A DNA stretch of 23,102 nucleotides from Oligoflexia bacterium. GTDB taxonomy: Bacteria > Bdellovibrionota > UBA1018 > CAIMNF01. Shown one piece after another: positions 14,827-23,101 of the stretch. Numbering within the stretch: the first letter of the stretch is position 1; each line of letters starts with the position of its first letter. Location: NCBI GenBank assembly GCA_903858975.1, contig CAIOKW010000206.1, positions 1-23,102 of the forward strand, written 5' to 3'. Under the pieces are notes generated by a model. It did not search any database, was not told where the DNA came from, and worked only from the letters and a program-made list of their open reading frames with translations. The translations under genes were made by a program, and so were the position numbers.

Positions 14827-17642
14827 TCTTGAAAAGCTTTTAAAATAATTTCTTGTTGTTCTTTATCGTGAAGTTTCTTTGATCCCACTGCAGGAGATGC
14901 ACAGATTTCTCGGCCCACATAGGTGAGGCCGAGTTTTGGAAAACGAGTTCCAAAATTAGAGAGAGCACCCGACCACATGCCTTGGAAATACATCCAAGCC
15001 CCCATGTTACGAGGCTCTTCTTGTACGAAGAAGATTTCTTTCACATTTGGATATTTCTCGATCACCGTCGCCAATGCCTGCTCAGGCCAAGGATAGAGCT
15101 GCTCTAAGCGGATCAGTGCATTTTGATTGGCATTTCGCTTTTCGCGTTCTTCCAAAAGATCGTAATAGATTTTTCCCGAGCAGATCATGAGGCGCTTTAC
15201 TCCAGCTGCTGATCTTGGATCTTGGAATTTTGGGTCGTCGAGGACTTCGTTAAACGTTTGATCGGTCAGATCTGAGAGCTCTGACACTGCTTTTGGATGG
15301 CGGAGCAGGCTCTTCGGAGTCATCACCACGAGTGGTTTTCTGAAGTTACGTTTCACCTGACGACGGAGCACATGAAAAATCTGCGCTGGAGTCGTTGGGT
15401 ACGCGACCGTCATATTATTTTTTCCGCACAGCTGAAGGAATCGTTCGAGGCGAGCAGATGAGTGTTCAGGTCCTTGTCCTTCAAAACCGTGAGGAAGTAA
15501 AAGGGTGAGTCCAGAAGCACGATGCCATTTCGATTCAGAAGTCGCTAAGAACTGATCGATCATAACCTGAGCCCCGTTTGCGAAGTCACCAAATTGGGCT
15601 TCCCAAATCACAAGTGAGTCCGGGTCTGAAACGGAATATCCAAACTCGATTCCTACAGAAGCGGTTTCTGACAGGTGGGAGTTGTAGATCGAAAGTTTTG
15701 CTGAATCATGAAGCGTATTGATCGCAACAAAAGGTTCATTCGTGTTGAAGTCGGTTACGGCCGCGTGACGGTGAGTGAAGGTTCCACGTCTTACATCTTG
15801 TCCAGACATCCTGACCGAAGAGCCTTCTTTTACTAGAGCTGCATAAGCAAGGACTTCAGCGTTACCCCAATCAATTCCTTTTCCCTGCTCGATTGCTTGA
15901 ATTCGGCCTTCAAAAAGTCGTTCAAGTTTAGGATGAACTTTGAATCCATCCGGGAAGCGGTTGATCTTTTTAGAGAGCGAAACGAGGTCATTGGCTGACA
16001 CTTGAGTCGCGGTCGGCTTAAAGAGGTCTTCCGTGTGTGCATGATGGTATTTAGACCAGTATGGCCCCTGGTATTCGGAGTGAGGTGGCTCTGGTTTTTC
16101 CGCACGTACTTTTTCTAGAGCTTTCGTGAGGGGTTCCATCGCTTCATCTTGAAGTTTCTTTACTTCATCCTCAGTCAATAAAGACTCTGCGATTAATCGC
16201 TTTCCATACACATCCCGTGGAGTGGCATGAGAGGTGATCAATTTATAGAGTCCAGGCTGGGTGAAGGAAGGTTCATCTCCTTCGTTGTGTCCGTAGCGGC
16301 GATAGCAAATCAAATCGATGAATACATCTTTGTGGAATTCGTATCTGAATTCAGTTGCGATTTTAAGTGCGTGCCAAAGTGCTTCTGGATCATCCCCGTT
16401 CACATGAAAAATAGGGGCATCAAAGGCTCGTGCCAGATCCGTACAATAGCGGGTTGAGCGAGCATCTTTTGGATCCGTCGTAAAACCAACCTGATTATTC
16501 GAAATGATATGGATCGTCCCGCCAACCGAGTAGCCCTCTAACTTCTGAGCTTGAATGGTTTCGTAAACAACACCCTGACCGGCGAAAGCGGCATCTCCGT
16601 GCATCAGAATTGAAAGTACTTTGTTCTTTTCGGTGTCTTTGCGCTGCTTTTGCTTTGCTCGTGCCATGCCGACAACGACGGGATTGATAAACTCTAAGTG
16701 CGAAGGATTGAAGCCGAGTGAAAGGTGAACCCGTTTTCCGTGTCGGGTGGTGTGGTCGAGTGAATGTCCTTTATGGTACTTCACATCGCCTTCACCGTGA
16801 TCCGTAGAAAGTCGGTAGTTATCATCAAACTCAGAGAAAAGATTTTCGGGATTTTTTTTCATGGTGTTGATGAGCACGTTTAGGCGCCCACGGTGAGCCA
16901 TCCCTAAAACAACTTCTTCAGCACCGAGGGAAGTTGCAGTCTCAATGACGCAATCTAATCCTGGGATGAGGGCTTCTCCACCTTCAATTGAAAAGCGTTT
17001 TTGAGCAACATAACGGGTATGGATAAAACGCTCTAAACTTTCGCTCTCGGTCAAACGCTTTAAAATAAAGTTTTTATCCTCGCGCGGAACGCTGTAATTG
17101 CCGGAGAGTCCTTCAGCGCGTTTTTGAATGAATGCGCGTTCGGATGCGTTTTGAATTTGAAGGAGTTCAATTCCAAGAGGGCCTGAGTAAATGTTTTTAA
17201 GATTTGAGATAATCGCAGAAAGTGGAGACGGATTCATGCCGATAAAGCGAGCAGCATGAAAGGTTTCCCCAAGGTTTGCGTCAGTCAGGCCAAAGCGAGA
17301 AAGCTCAAGTTCTGGGGTGGTACTTGGATTTGGAAAGATCGGATTCACTTGAGCAATGAGATGCCCATGAGCGCGATAGGCTTCGATCAATTGAAAAACT
17401 TTAAGTTCTTTTTCAAAATCTAAAGAGGGAGCAGAGCTAACTCCGCTCTCAGCGGCCGCACTAGCGGCTTCTACGAGAGTGGTAACTTCACCGAGATAAA
17501 TTCCATCAAAGAAATATCTCCATGAAGAATCCACAGACTCGGGATTTTCAACATAGTTTATGTAAAGCTCCTCAATGTATTCGGCATTGATGCTTTTTAA
17601 ATACTCGAAGTTCCGCAAATCAGGTTGGCTTTCAGGATTCAA
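14823..17642 (-). CDS. sucA: 2-oxoglutarate dehydrogenase E1 (decarboxylating)
   Basis: Thiamine-diphosphate enzyme that decarboxylates 2-oxoglutarate in the TCA cycle and succinylates the lipoyl arm of E2. The 939 aa match the usual length of about 930. The N-terminal NAEYIEELYINYVENPESVDSSWRYFF motif of OdhA/SucA, the substrate loop (GMAHRGRLNVL), the TPP motif (HGDAAFAGQGVVYET .. NNQVGFTT) and the C-terminal transketolase-like domain (WEAQFGDFANGAQVMIDQF) are all present. The start is a TTG: it is the first start codon after an in-frame stop, with AAAGGA 10 nt upstream, a rather long gap; no ATG is available near the conserved N-terminus. First gene of the operon sucA-sucB-lpdA-pfkA, with its promoter in the 69-bp gap to divergent aspS. 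Confidence 0.96.
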   Translation of the reverse strand: MNPESQPDLRNFEYLKSINAEYIEELYINYVENPESVDSSWRYFFDGIYLGEVTTLVEAASAAAESGVSSAPSLDFEKELKVFQLIEAYRAHGHLIAQVNPIFPNPSTTPELELSRFGLTDANLGETFHAARFIGMNPSPLSAIISNLKNIYSGPLGIELLQIQNASERAFIQKRAEGLSGNYSVPREDKNFILKRLTESESLERFIHTRYVAQKRFSIEGGEALIPGLDCVIETATSLGAEEVVLGMAHRGRLNVLINTMKKNPENLFSEFDDNYRLSTDHGEGDVKYHKGHSLDHTTRHGKRVHLSLGFNPSHLEFINPVVVGMARAKQKQRKDTEKNKVLSILMHGDAAFAGQGVVYETIQAQKLEGYSVGGTIHIISNNQVGFTTDPKDARSTRYCTDLARAFDAPIFHVNGDDPEALWHALKIATEFRYEFHKDVFIDLICYRRYGHNEGDEPSFTQPGLYKLITSHATPRDVYGKRLIAESLLTEDEVKKLQDEAMEPLTKALEKVRAEKPEPPHSEYQGPYWSKYHHAHTEDLFKPTATQVSANDLVSLSKKINRFPDGFKVHPKLERLFEGRIQAIEQGKGIDWGNAEVLAYAALVKEGSSVRMSGQDVRRGTFTHRHAAVTDFNTNEPFVAINTLHDSAKLSIYNSHLSETASVGIEFGYSVSDPDSLVIWEAQFGDFANGAQVMIDQFLATSESKWHRASGLTLLLPHGFEGQGPEHSSARLERFLQLCGKNNMTVAYPTTPAQIFHVLRRQVKRNFRKPLVVMTPKSLLRHPKAVSELSDLTDQTFNEVLDDPKFQDPRSAAGVKRLMICSGKIYYDLLEEREKRNANQNALIRLEQLYPWPEQALATVIEKYPNVKEIFFVQEEPRNMGAWMYFQGMWSGALSNFGTRFPKLGLTYVGREICASPAVGSKKLHDKEQQEIILKAFQD

Positions 17643-17658
17643 GCTGGATTTTTCCTTT

Positions 17659-17673
17659 AATTACACCGTAATT
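17659..17673. promoter_or_regulatory. Inverted repeat over the sucA -10 (candidate operator)
   Basis: AATTAC-ACC-GTAATT, 6-bp arms with a 3-bp centre. It covers the predicted -10 of the sucA promoter and ends just before the aspS -35, so a bound protein could block sucA and affect aspS. The regulator is unknown. Confidence 0.4.
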
Positions 17674-17693
17674 GTTGTAAACATTTCCGTCAA
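17665..17693 (-). promoter_or_regulatory. Putative promoter of the sucAB-lpdA-pfkA operon
   Basis: Minus strand: TTGACG (five of six), 17-nt spacer, TACGGT (three of six). Transcription would start about 15 nt before the AAAGGA ribosome site of sucA. The -35 lies inside the spacer of the opposing aspS promoter, so the two compete for polymerase. Confidence 0.4.
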
Positions 17694-17703
17694 TCGGTAC
17701 AGT
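17675..17703 (+). promoter_or_regulatory. Putative aspS promoter
   Basis: TTGTAA, 17-nt spacer, TACAGT, then 8 nt to the aspS ATG. No Shine-Dalgarno is present, so the mRNA is predicted leaderless or nearly so. Interleaved with the opposing sucA promoter. Confidence 0.4.
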
Positions 17704-17711
17704 AGTGACAT

Positions 17712-19544
17712 ATGAGCCAAAAGAGAACGAATCGAACACATACCTGTGGAGAATTAGGAGTCAATCAATTGAACCAAGAGGTGATGCTTTGCGGTTGGGT
17801 CGCGAAGCGTCGTGATCATGGCGGGCTGATCTTTATTGATCTTCGCGATCGCTACGGCTTGACACAGGTTGTCTTTGATCCGGCCATTGCAGGCGGGGCA
17901 ATTGCCCACGAACTCGCAGGTAAGTTGCGTTCTGAATTTGTGATTTGGTGTAAGGGAACGGTTCGAGCGCGCCCAGAAGGGATGATCAATACGAAATTAA
18001 CGACCGGCGCAATTGAAGTTGCCTGTCACGATCTCGTGATTCTATCTGAAGCAAAGACGCCGCCATTTCCTATTGAAGATGATATCGATGTTGCAGAGCA
18101 AGTGCGTCTTGAGTACCGCTATCTGGATCTTCGTCGCCCTTACCTTCAAAAGAATTTAATTACGCGTCATAAAATGCTGCAGATTGTGCGTCAACATCTT
18201 GACGAGCAGAGTTTCATCGAGGTGGAGACCCCGATCCTGTATAAGAGTACTCCCGAAGGGGCGAGAGATTTCATTGTCCCATCGCGTCTTAATCCAGGCT
18301 CCTTTTACGCACTCCCACAATCTCCTCAAACGCTGAAACAATTGCTGATGATTTCGGGAATGGACCGCTACTTCCAAATCGCTCGTTGTTTCCGAGATGA
18401 GGATCTCAGAGCGGACCGTCAGCCAGAGTTTTCTCAGATCGATATCGAAACTTCTTTCCTCGATGAAGAATCACTGTTCCCAATCTTAGAAGAAATGATT
18501 CAAAAACTTTGGAAAAAGCTTCTCAATGTTGATGTTCAGCGGCCTTTCCCAAGGATGCCTTATAGCGAAGCAATGAATCGTTTCGGCAGTGATAAGCCCG
18601 ATGTTCGGTATGGACTAGAGCTTCAAGATCTTTCAGACATCTTTTCAAGCTCTACGTTTCAAGTGTTTTCAAATGCGCTCACTCCAAACGCACGAGGAAT
18701 TAAAGGTTCCGTTAGAGCCATCGTCGTTCATGAAAAAGCAGATACGTTTTCACGTAAGGATCTCGACGATCTTACTAAGCATGTCAGTGCCTATGGAGCA
18801 AAGGGGCTTCTCTGGATCAAGATTACTCCAGAAGGCGAGATGCAATCTCCGGCGGCTAAGTTTTTCACACCGGAAGAGAAAACGGCTCTGACTTCACGTT
18901 TGAATTTGAAGCCGGGCTCACTCGTGTTCATTGTTGCGGATAAAAACATAGTCGTTTACGACGCTTTAGGTGCTATTCGTACAGAACTCGGTAACCGTCT
19001 TGGTGTGATTCCAAAACCAGAGGATAAAAACTTTGCGTTCTTGTGGGTGGTGAATTTCCCCCTTCTTGAGTTCGATGACAAAGAAGGCCGCTATTTTGCG
19101 TGTCACCATCCCTTTACCTCACCACGTCCGGAATTCTTTGAGGATTTCATTCATGGCAGAAATATGGATCAACTCGAAGCTTCTGCTTACGACATGGTCT
19201 TGAATGGTGTTGAAGTCGGCGGAGGTTCGCTTCGTATTTATCGTGCCGACGTTCAGGCTGCGATGTTTAAGCTCCTGGGACTCTCTCCTGAAGAAGCAAA
19301 AGCGAAGTTTGGATTCTTCATTGATGCCCTTGAGTTCGGAACTCCACCGCACGGTGGGCTTGCATTTGGGGTCGATCGACTCGCGGCCCTGATCTGTGGA
19401 GTGGGACCAATTCGGGATGTGATGGCCTTCCCTAAAACTCAAAAAGGGACAGATCTTATGGCCGGTACACCATCAGAGGTTTCAAAGGATCAGCTTCAAG
19501 AACTGAATGTCATGGTTGTGAAGCCTCAAAAGAAAGAGGCTTAA
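17712..19544 (+). CDS. aspS: Aspartyl-tRNA synthetase, probably non-discriminating
   Basis: Class II synthetase charging tRNA-Asp. The 610 aa follow the bacterial plan: anticodon-binding OB fold (about 10-115), catalytic core with motif 2 (CFRDEDLRADRQPEFSQID), a GAD insertion domain, and motif 3 (GLAFGVDRLAALI). In the OB fold, the two sites known from Pseudomonas aeruginosa AspRS to decide tRNA-Asn recognition are His (H36, in KRRDHGG) and Gly (G90, in RPEG); discriminating E. coli AspRS has Leu and Lys there. This predicts an enzyme that also mischarges tRNA-Asn, which then needs GatCAB amidation; gatCAB is not in the window. No Shine-Dalgarno before the ATG. glpD starts 6 bp after the stop. 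Confidence 0.96.
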   Translation: MSQKRTNRTHTCGELGVNQLNQEVMLCGWVAKRRDHGGLIFIDLRDRYGLTQVVFDPAIAGGAIAHELAGKLRSEFVIWCKGTVRARPEGMINTKLTTGAIEVACHDLVILSEAKTPPFPIEDDIDVAEQVRLEYRYLDLRRPYLQKNLITRHKMLQIVRQHLDEQSFIEVETPILYKSTPEGARDFIVPSRLNPGSFYALPQSPQTLKQLLMISGMDRYFQIARCFRDEDLRADRQPEFSQIDIETSFLDEESLFPILEEMIQKLWKKLLNVDVQRPFPRMPYSEAMNRFGSDKPDVRYGLELQDLSDIFSSSTFQVFSNALTPNARGIKGSVRAIVVHEKADTFSRKDLDDLTKHVSAYGAKGLLWIKITPEGEMQSPAAKFFTPEEKTALTSRLNLKPGSLVFIVADKNIVVYDALGAIRTELGNRLGVIPKPEDKNFAFLWVVNFPLLEFDDKEGRYFACHHPFTSPRPEFFEDFIHGRNMDQLEASAYDMVLNGVEVGGGSLRIYRADVQAAMFKLLGLSPEEAKAKFGFFIDALEFGTPPHGGLAFGVDRLAALICGVGPIRDVMAFPKTQKGTDLMAGTPSEVSKDQLQELNVMVVKPQKKEA

Positions 19545-19550
19545 TTAAAC

Positions 19551-21158
19551 ATGCACGTCACTTCTGAGTTCTCCCATAAGACCCGAGTTCAAAATCTAAA
19601 CCGACTGGAAACAGAAGAGTTTGATTTTCTGATTATTGGTGGGGGAATTACAGGAGCTGGGGTTGCTTGGGATGCGGCTTCTCGAGGTTATAAAGTAGCG
19701 CTCGTTGAGAAAGATGACTTTGCTCATGGGACTTCATCAAAGTCCTCAAAGCTCATTCATGGCGGACTTCGCTACCTCGAGAATTATGAGTTCCCGCTCG
19801 TGTTTGAAGCGCTCAGTGAGCGCTCCTACCTGATGCAATCCGCGCCTCATCTCGTAAAGCCCTTGCCCTTTTATATGCCGGTTTATGAATCCAGTCCGCA
19901 TCCGGCTTATCTCTTAAGCGCAGGAATGTGGTTCTATGATCTGCTGGCACTCTTTCGCGCGCCGGGTTTACACCAGCGAATTTCGGCAGGAGTCTCGGGC
20001 CGTTTGATTCCAGGAATAAAAAAAGAAGGGCTTGTCTGTACCTTCAAGTACTACGATGCCTCGATGTGGGATGATGCGCTTGTTTTGGACGTTCTCATGA
20101 AGGCCCATGAGCTCGGAGCGTGCATTGCCTCTCGGGCGGCAGCGGTTGAGTCTTATCGAGACCAAAACGGTATTATCACGAGTATGAAAATTAGAGATTC
20201 GATCGGCGGCAAAGATCGAATCGTGAAGTTTAAAAAGCTCATTGTTTGTGCTGGTGTATGGACCGACGAAGTGGGCGGAATGCTTGATGGCAAATCGTGG
20301 AAGAACTGGCTTGCTCCGAGTCGTGGATTGCATATGGTGCTCGATTGGAAACGCTTCCCAGTTCCAGGTGCAGTGACCATGCAGATTGAAGATGGGCGAA
20401 TTGCATTTGCTATTCCAAGGCATGACTATGGCCAAGGAATTACAATTGTAGGCACTACCGATGGCCCCTGTTCACTCCCACCGGATCAAATTGAAAATGA
20501 AGAGAAGGCGATCGCTGAGGATCGCGCTTATCTGATTAAGCTTTTGGCGCAATATTTTCCACACTTGAACATTACGGAAGCGGATGTCCTGAATCATTAC
20601 ATTGGTATTCGCCCCCTCGTAAATCCAAATCGAAATATGAGTGAGGCAGGAGCCAAGAGCCTTCAAAAGGTATCGCGTGAGCACACCATTGATCATGGTC
20701 CGGGTGGATCTGTTTTTGTGGCAGGTGGGAAATATACGACCTTCAGAAGAATGGCCGAGCAAATCGTAGATTTTTCTACTGCCGATCAAGAGCATCGTGA
20801 AGCGAATACGGATTCCTCACTCTTTGTGCCTGCGATGCCCACCGAAGTTCAGCGCGCAAGGGAAGTGGCCCGAGCAAGGGGTTTTGTGATTCCAGAGAAA
20901 CTTTTTGAGCGTTACGGCTCGGACGCGATTGAAATCTACCAAATTCACCAAAGCGATTGCGATCTTTCAGTCCAGGATCCAGATGGGTTTCCATGCTTAG
21001 AGGCGCAGTTTCGCTATGCGGTTCGCCATCAAATGGTCTTATCGGTTGAGGATTTTATACGTCGTCGTCAGCCCCTGCATCTTTGTCGTCAAGATCACGG
21101 CGGTCCGTGGTACCCACTTCTTGAGAAGGCGCTTCAATCAGAGCTTTCCAATTCCTAA
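19551..21158 (+). CDS. glpD: Aerobic glycerol-3-phosphate dehydrogenase (FAD, quinone-linked)
   Basis: Oxidises glycerol 3-phosphate to dihydroxyacetone phosphate at the inner face of the cytoplasmic membrane and passes electrons to quinone. The 535 aa have the FAD dinucleotide fold (FLIIGGGITGAGVAWDAASRG), the GlpD signature GTSSKSSKLIHGGLRYLE, the substrate region HYIGIRPLV, the FAD closing motif GGKYTTFRRMAE and a C-terminal DAO_C helical domain. The length is slightly above E. coli GlpD (about 500 aa), from a 20-residue N-terminal extension and a longer tail. It follows aspS by 6 bp; AAAGAGG sits rather far (about 12 nt) from its ATG, partly in the aspS end. No glpK, glpF or glpR is nearby, so co-transcription with aspS makes it probably constitutive. 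Confidence 0.94.
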   Translation: MHVTSEFSHKTRVQNLNRLETEEFDFLIIGGGITGAGVAWDAASRGYKVALVEKDDFAHGTSSKSSKLIHGGLRYLENYEFPLVFEALSERSYLMQSAPHLVKPLPFYMPVYESSPHPAYLLSAGMWFYDLLALFRAPGLHQRISAGVSGRLIPGIKKEGLVCTFKYYDASMWDDALVLDVLMKAHELGACIASRAAAVESYRDQNGIITSMKIRDSIGGKDRIVKFKKLIVCAGVWTDEVGGMLDGKSWKNWLAPSRGLHMVLDWKRFPVPGAVTMQIEDGRIAFAIPRHDYGQGITIVGTTDGPCSLPPDQIENEEKAIAEDRAYLIKLLAQYFPHLNITEADVLNHYIGIRPLVNPNRNMSEAGAKSLQKVSREHTIDHGPGGSVFVAGGKYTTFRRMAEQIVDFSTADQEHREANTDSSLFVPAMPTEVQRAREVARARGFVIPEKLFERYGSDAIEIYQIHQSDCDLSVQDPDGFPCLEAQFRYAVRHQMVLSVEDFIRRRQPLHLCRQDHGGPWYPLLEKALQSELSNS

Positions 21159-21173
21159 GCCTTTAATTATTAT
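21145..21173 (+). promoter_or_regulatory. Putative promoter of the OmpA-like gene
   Basis: TTTCCA, 17-nt spacer, TATTAT, then 7 nt to the ATG, again with no Shine-Dalgarno. A TATAAT at 21173-21178 is closer to consensus but would start transcription inside the gene. The -35 lies in the end of glpD. Confidence 0.35.
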
Positions 21174-21180
21174 ATAATTG

Positions 21181-22470
21181 ATGAAGAAAAATTCTATATG
21201 GGTTCTTTGGGTTTTACTTGGGTTTACCACGTTTGCTCAGGGAGCTCCCTTGCGATCCTGGAAAACAAGCACACCTTCGCGCGGCAGTGAGCACTATATT
21301 TTGAGCGACCAAACCGGGAGTCCGTGGAGACTCTTTTTAGGAGCCGATGGTGGGTATGCAAAATACACCACCTTAAATTCGGCGCTTGAAGGATCGAAAT
21401 CAGGAATGATTCTGGGGGGCCGTGCCCTCATTTCTCGTTACTGGTTCTCAACGGTTTTGGATGCGGGTTTAGGATGGGAATACATTTCGGTGAAGGGGAC
21501 TAACCCGACAGGGACCCAGGATACGATTAATACCAAGCTTCCTTATCTGGACCTTTCGCTTCGATACCGTTTCGGCCGCTATCTTCAGTTCGGGCCAGAA
21601 TTTCAGTATTCACTCGGAACCGACTTTGCCCTCAATACCAATGTAGTATCCGGAGATACAAATCACGGTGTCTATTTAGGAGCGCAGTTACTTCATGAGT
21701 GGGAGCGGGAGCGAAAATTTCGTTTCGGGGGCCGATGGCTCACACCGCTTTCAGGGACCACTCGAACAGTGAATCAGTTTCAGGTCTTTTTTCAAATGGG
21801 CTTTGATGTCTTTAATCCGAGTGAAGGTCAGAATCAAAAGCATCTTGAGCAAATTAATGAGTACGACATTGAGCGCGCCTCTTCTCAGGCGCCGAAAGAA
21901 GTCTTACCCATGGCCACTCCTGCGCCTGCAGAGGAATCGACGCCGACCGAGCTTGAGCCAATCCCCGTTGCGACCCCCGGTCCTCCTGAGGGAGAAGTTC
22001 AACCGGAGGCCACTCCTGCTGAGCCCGCTCCTTCCCCTGAAGCCAGTGCTCCAGTCGAAAGTTCGGGATCCGCATCCAAAGTTTTGCTTACGCTTGGAAT
22101 TAATGATCTTCCCTTTGGGATTTCAGATGCAAAACTTCCAAGAGGGCATGTGGCTCGAATCAAGAATATGGGAAAATACTTAGGTGAAAATTCTCAGTAT
22201 TTTAAAAAACTTTTCATCGCTGCTCATACGGATGAACGCGGATCTAAAGAACGAAATCTTGAGCTCTCAAAAACTCGCGCGAATCTGGTTCGTGATCTCT
22301 TAGTAGAGGGCGGAGCGCCTGCAGGTAAGATCCAAGCTCAGGGATTCGGTGAGTCTAAACCCATCGATAAACGCCACAATGAAAAAGCCTGGGCGAAAAA
22401 TCGACGAGTCGAACTGAAGTTTACTGGAGTTTCAGACTCCAAGATCATCAAGAAAGCACTAGACCAATAA
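21181..22470 (+). CDS. OmpA-family outer-membrane protein (beta-barrel + peptidoglycan-binding domain)
   Basis: Outer-membrane protein that ties the membrane to the cell wall. The start is the ATG, not the adjacent in-frame TTG, and gives the signal peptide MKKNSIWVLWVLLGFTTFAQG. Residues about 25-205 read as alternating beta strands (WFSTVLDAGLGWEYISV, YLDLSLRYRFG, YLQFGPEFQYSLG), an OmpA-like small barrel ending in FQVFFQMGFDVF. A Pro/Glu/Ala/Thr linker (about 235-298) spans the periplasm. The C-terminal OmpA domain (300-416) has the diaminopimelate-binding pair D351 (AHTDERG) and R366 (LSKTR), and ends NRRVELKF. It is monocistronic or follows glpD (22 bp gap). Its stop is one base from the convergent lepB stop. 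Confidence 0.9.
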   Translation: MKKNSIWVLWVLLGFTTFAQGAPLRSWKTSTPSRGSEHYILSDQTGSPWRLFLGADGGYAKYTTLNSALEGSKSGMILGGRALISRYWFSTVLDAGLGWEYISVKGTNPTGTQDTINTKLPYLDLSLRYRFGRYLQFGPEFQYSLGTDFALNTNVVSGDTNHGVYLGAQLLHEWERERKFRFGGRWLTPLSGTTRTVNQFQVFFQMGFDVFNPSEGQNQKHLEQINEYDIERASSQAPKEVLPMATPAPAEESTPTELEPIPVATPGPPEGEVQPEATPAEPAPSPEASAPVESSGSASKVLLTLGINDLPFGISDAKLPRGHVARIKNMGKYLGENSQYFKKLFIAAHTDERGSKERNLELSKTRANLVRDLLVEGGAPAGKIQAQGFGESKPIDKRHNEKAWAKNRRVELKFTGVSDSKIIKKALDQ

Positions 22471-22471
22471 A

Positions 22472-23101
22472 TTATTGAATGACTTTTCCGATTCGTTCCG
22501 AGCGGAAAGACCAGTGAGAGTCAGAGAAAGAGATTCGGTGGGAAAGCCAAATCACAAAGGCCTTTCCACGGATGGAGTGAACGGAGATCACTCCAAATAC
22601 ACGACTGTCCCGAGTGTCATCCCGATTATCACCGAGTACAAAGTAATGTTCCTCGGGGACCACAATTTCCTGATCATTCTTGAACCCCTCAAAGGAGTCA
22701 TCCTCCAGGATGAGGTGAGTATGATCATCAATCGTCTCTTTTAATAGGTGAAGTTTTGATTTGTTGTAACGCTCTTCAGGGTCAAAGCCAGGATGGTTTA
22801 GAATGATATCTCTTTCTGTACCCGAGATTTCGTCGCGGAAAACGGACTTACCGTTTACAAAGAGTTTTTTGCCTTCGAATTTAATACGGTCTCCTGGAAG
22901 TCCCACGACTCGCTTAATGTAGAGACTTTCTTGTCCTGCCTCTGGGGGAGTGAAGATCACGACATCCCCTCGGTTAGGGCCTGAGACTCTTCCTAAATAC
23001 CAAGGTCGAATTCCAAACACTTCGCTAAAGGGAACATGCAGGGAGTACTGAAGCTTGTTTGCAAAAAGGAAATCTCCCATCATTAGAGTGGGGAGCATTG
23101 A
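22472..23101 (-). CDS. lepB: Signal peptidase I (partial, N-terminus outside window)
   Basis: Cleaves signal peptides of exported proteins at the outer face of the inner membrane. The frame is open to the right edge: the codon before the first visible Met is Ser, giving S-M-L-P-T-L, the box B motif with the catalytic serine (codon 23099-23101). That Met is therefore not the start; the N-terminal membrane anchor lies beyond the window. The catalytic Lys is in YIKRVVGLPGD (62 residues after the Ser). Box E reads GDNRDDTRDSRVFG. The long insertion between them (IILNHPGFDPEERYN..) is common in proteobacterial LepB. The numerous exported proteins in this window would be among its substrates. Confidence 0.93.
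   Translation of the reverse strand, partial: SMLPTLMMGDFLFANKLQYSLHVPFSEVFGIRPWYLGRVSGPNRGDVVIFTPPEAGQESLYIKRVVGLPGDRIKFEGKKLFVNGKSVFRDEISGTERDIILNHPGFDPEERYNKSKLHLLKETIDDHTHLILEDDSFEGFKNDQEIVVPEEHYFVLGDNRDDTRDSRVFGVISVHSIRGKAFVIWLSHRISFSDSHWSFRSERIGKVIQ

Noticed and set aside
21173..21178. Perfect TATAAT just before the OmpA-like ATG
   Set aside because: Only 2 nt before the ATG, so transcription would begin inside the coding region; TATTAT at 21168-21173 fits better.
23096..23098. First visible Met as start of signal peptidase
   Set aside because: It is the Met of the S-M-x-P-T catalytic motif; the serine codon lies just outside it, so the real start is beyond the window.
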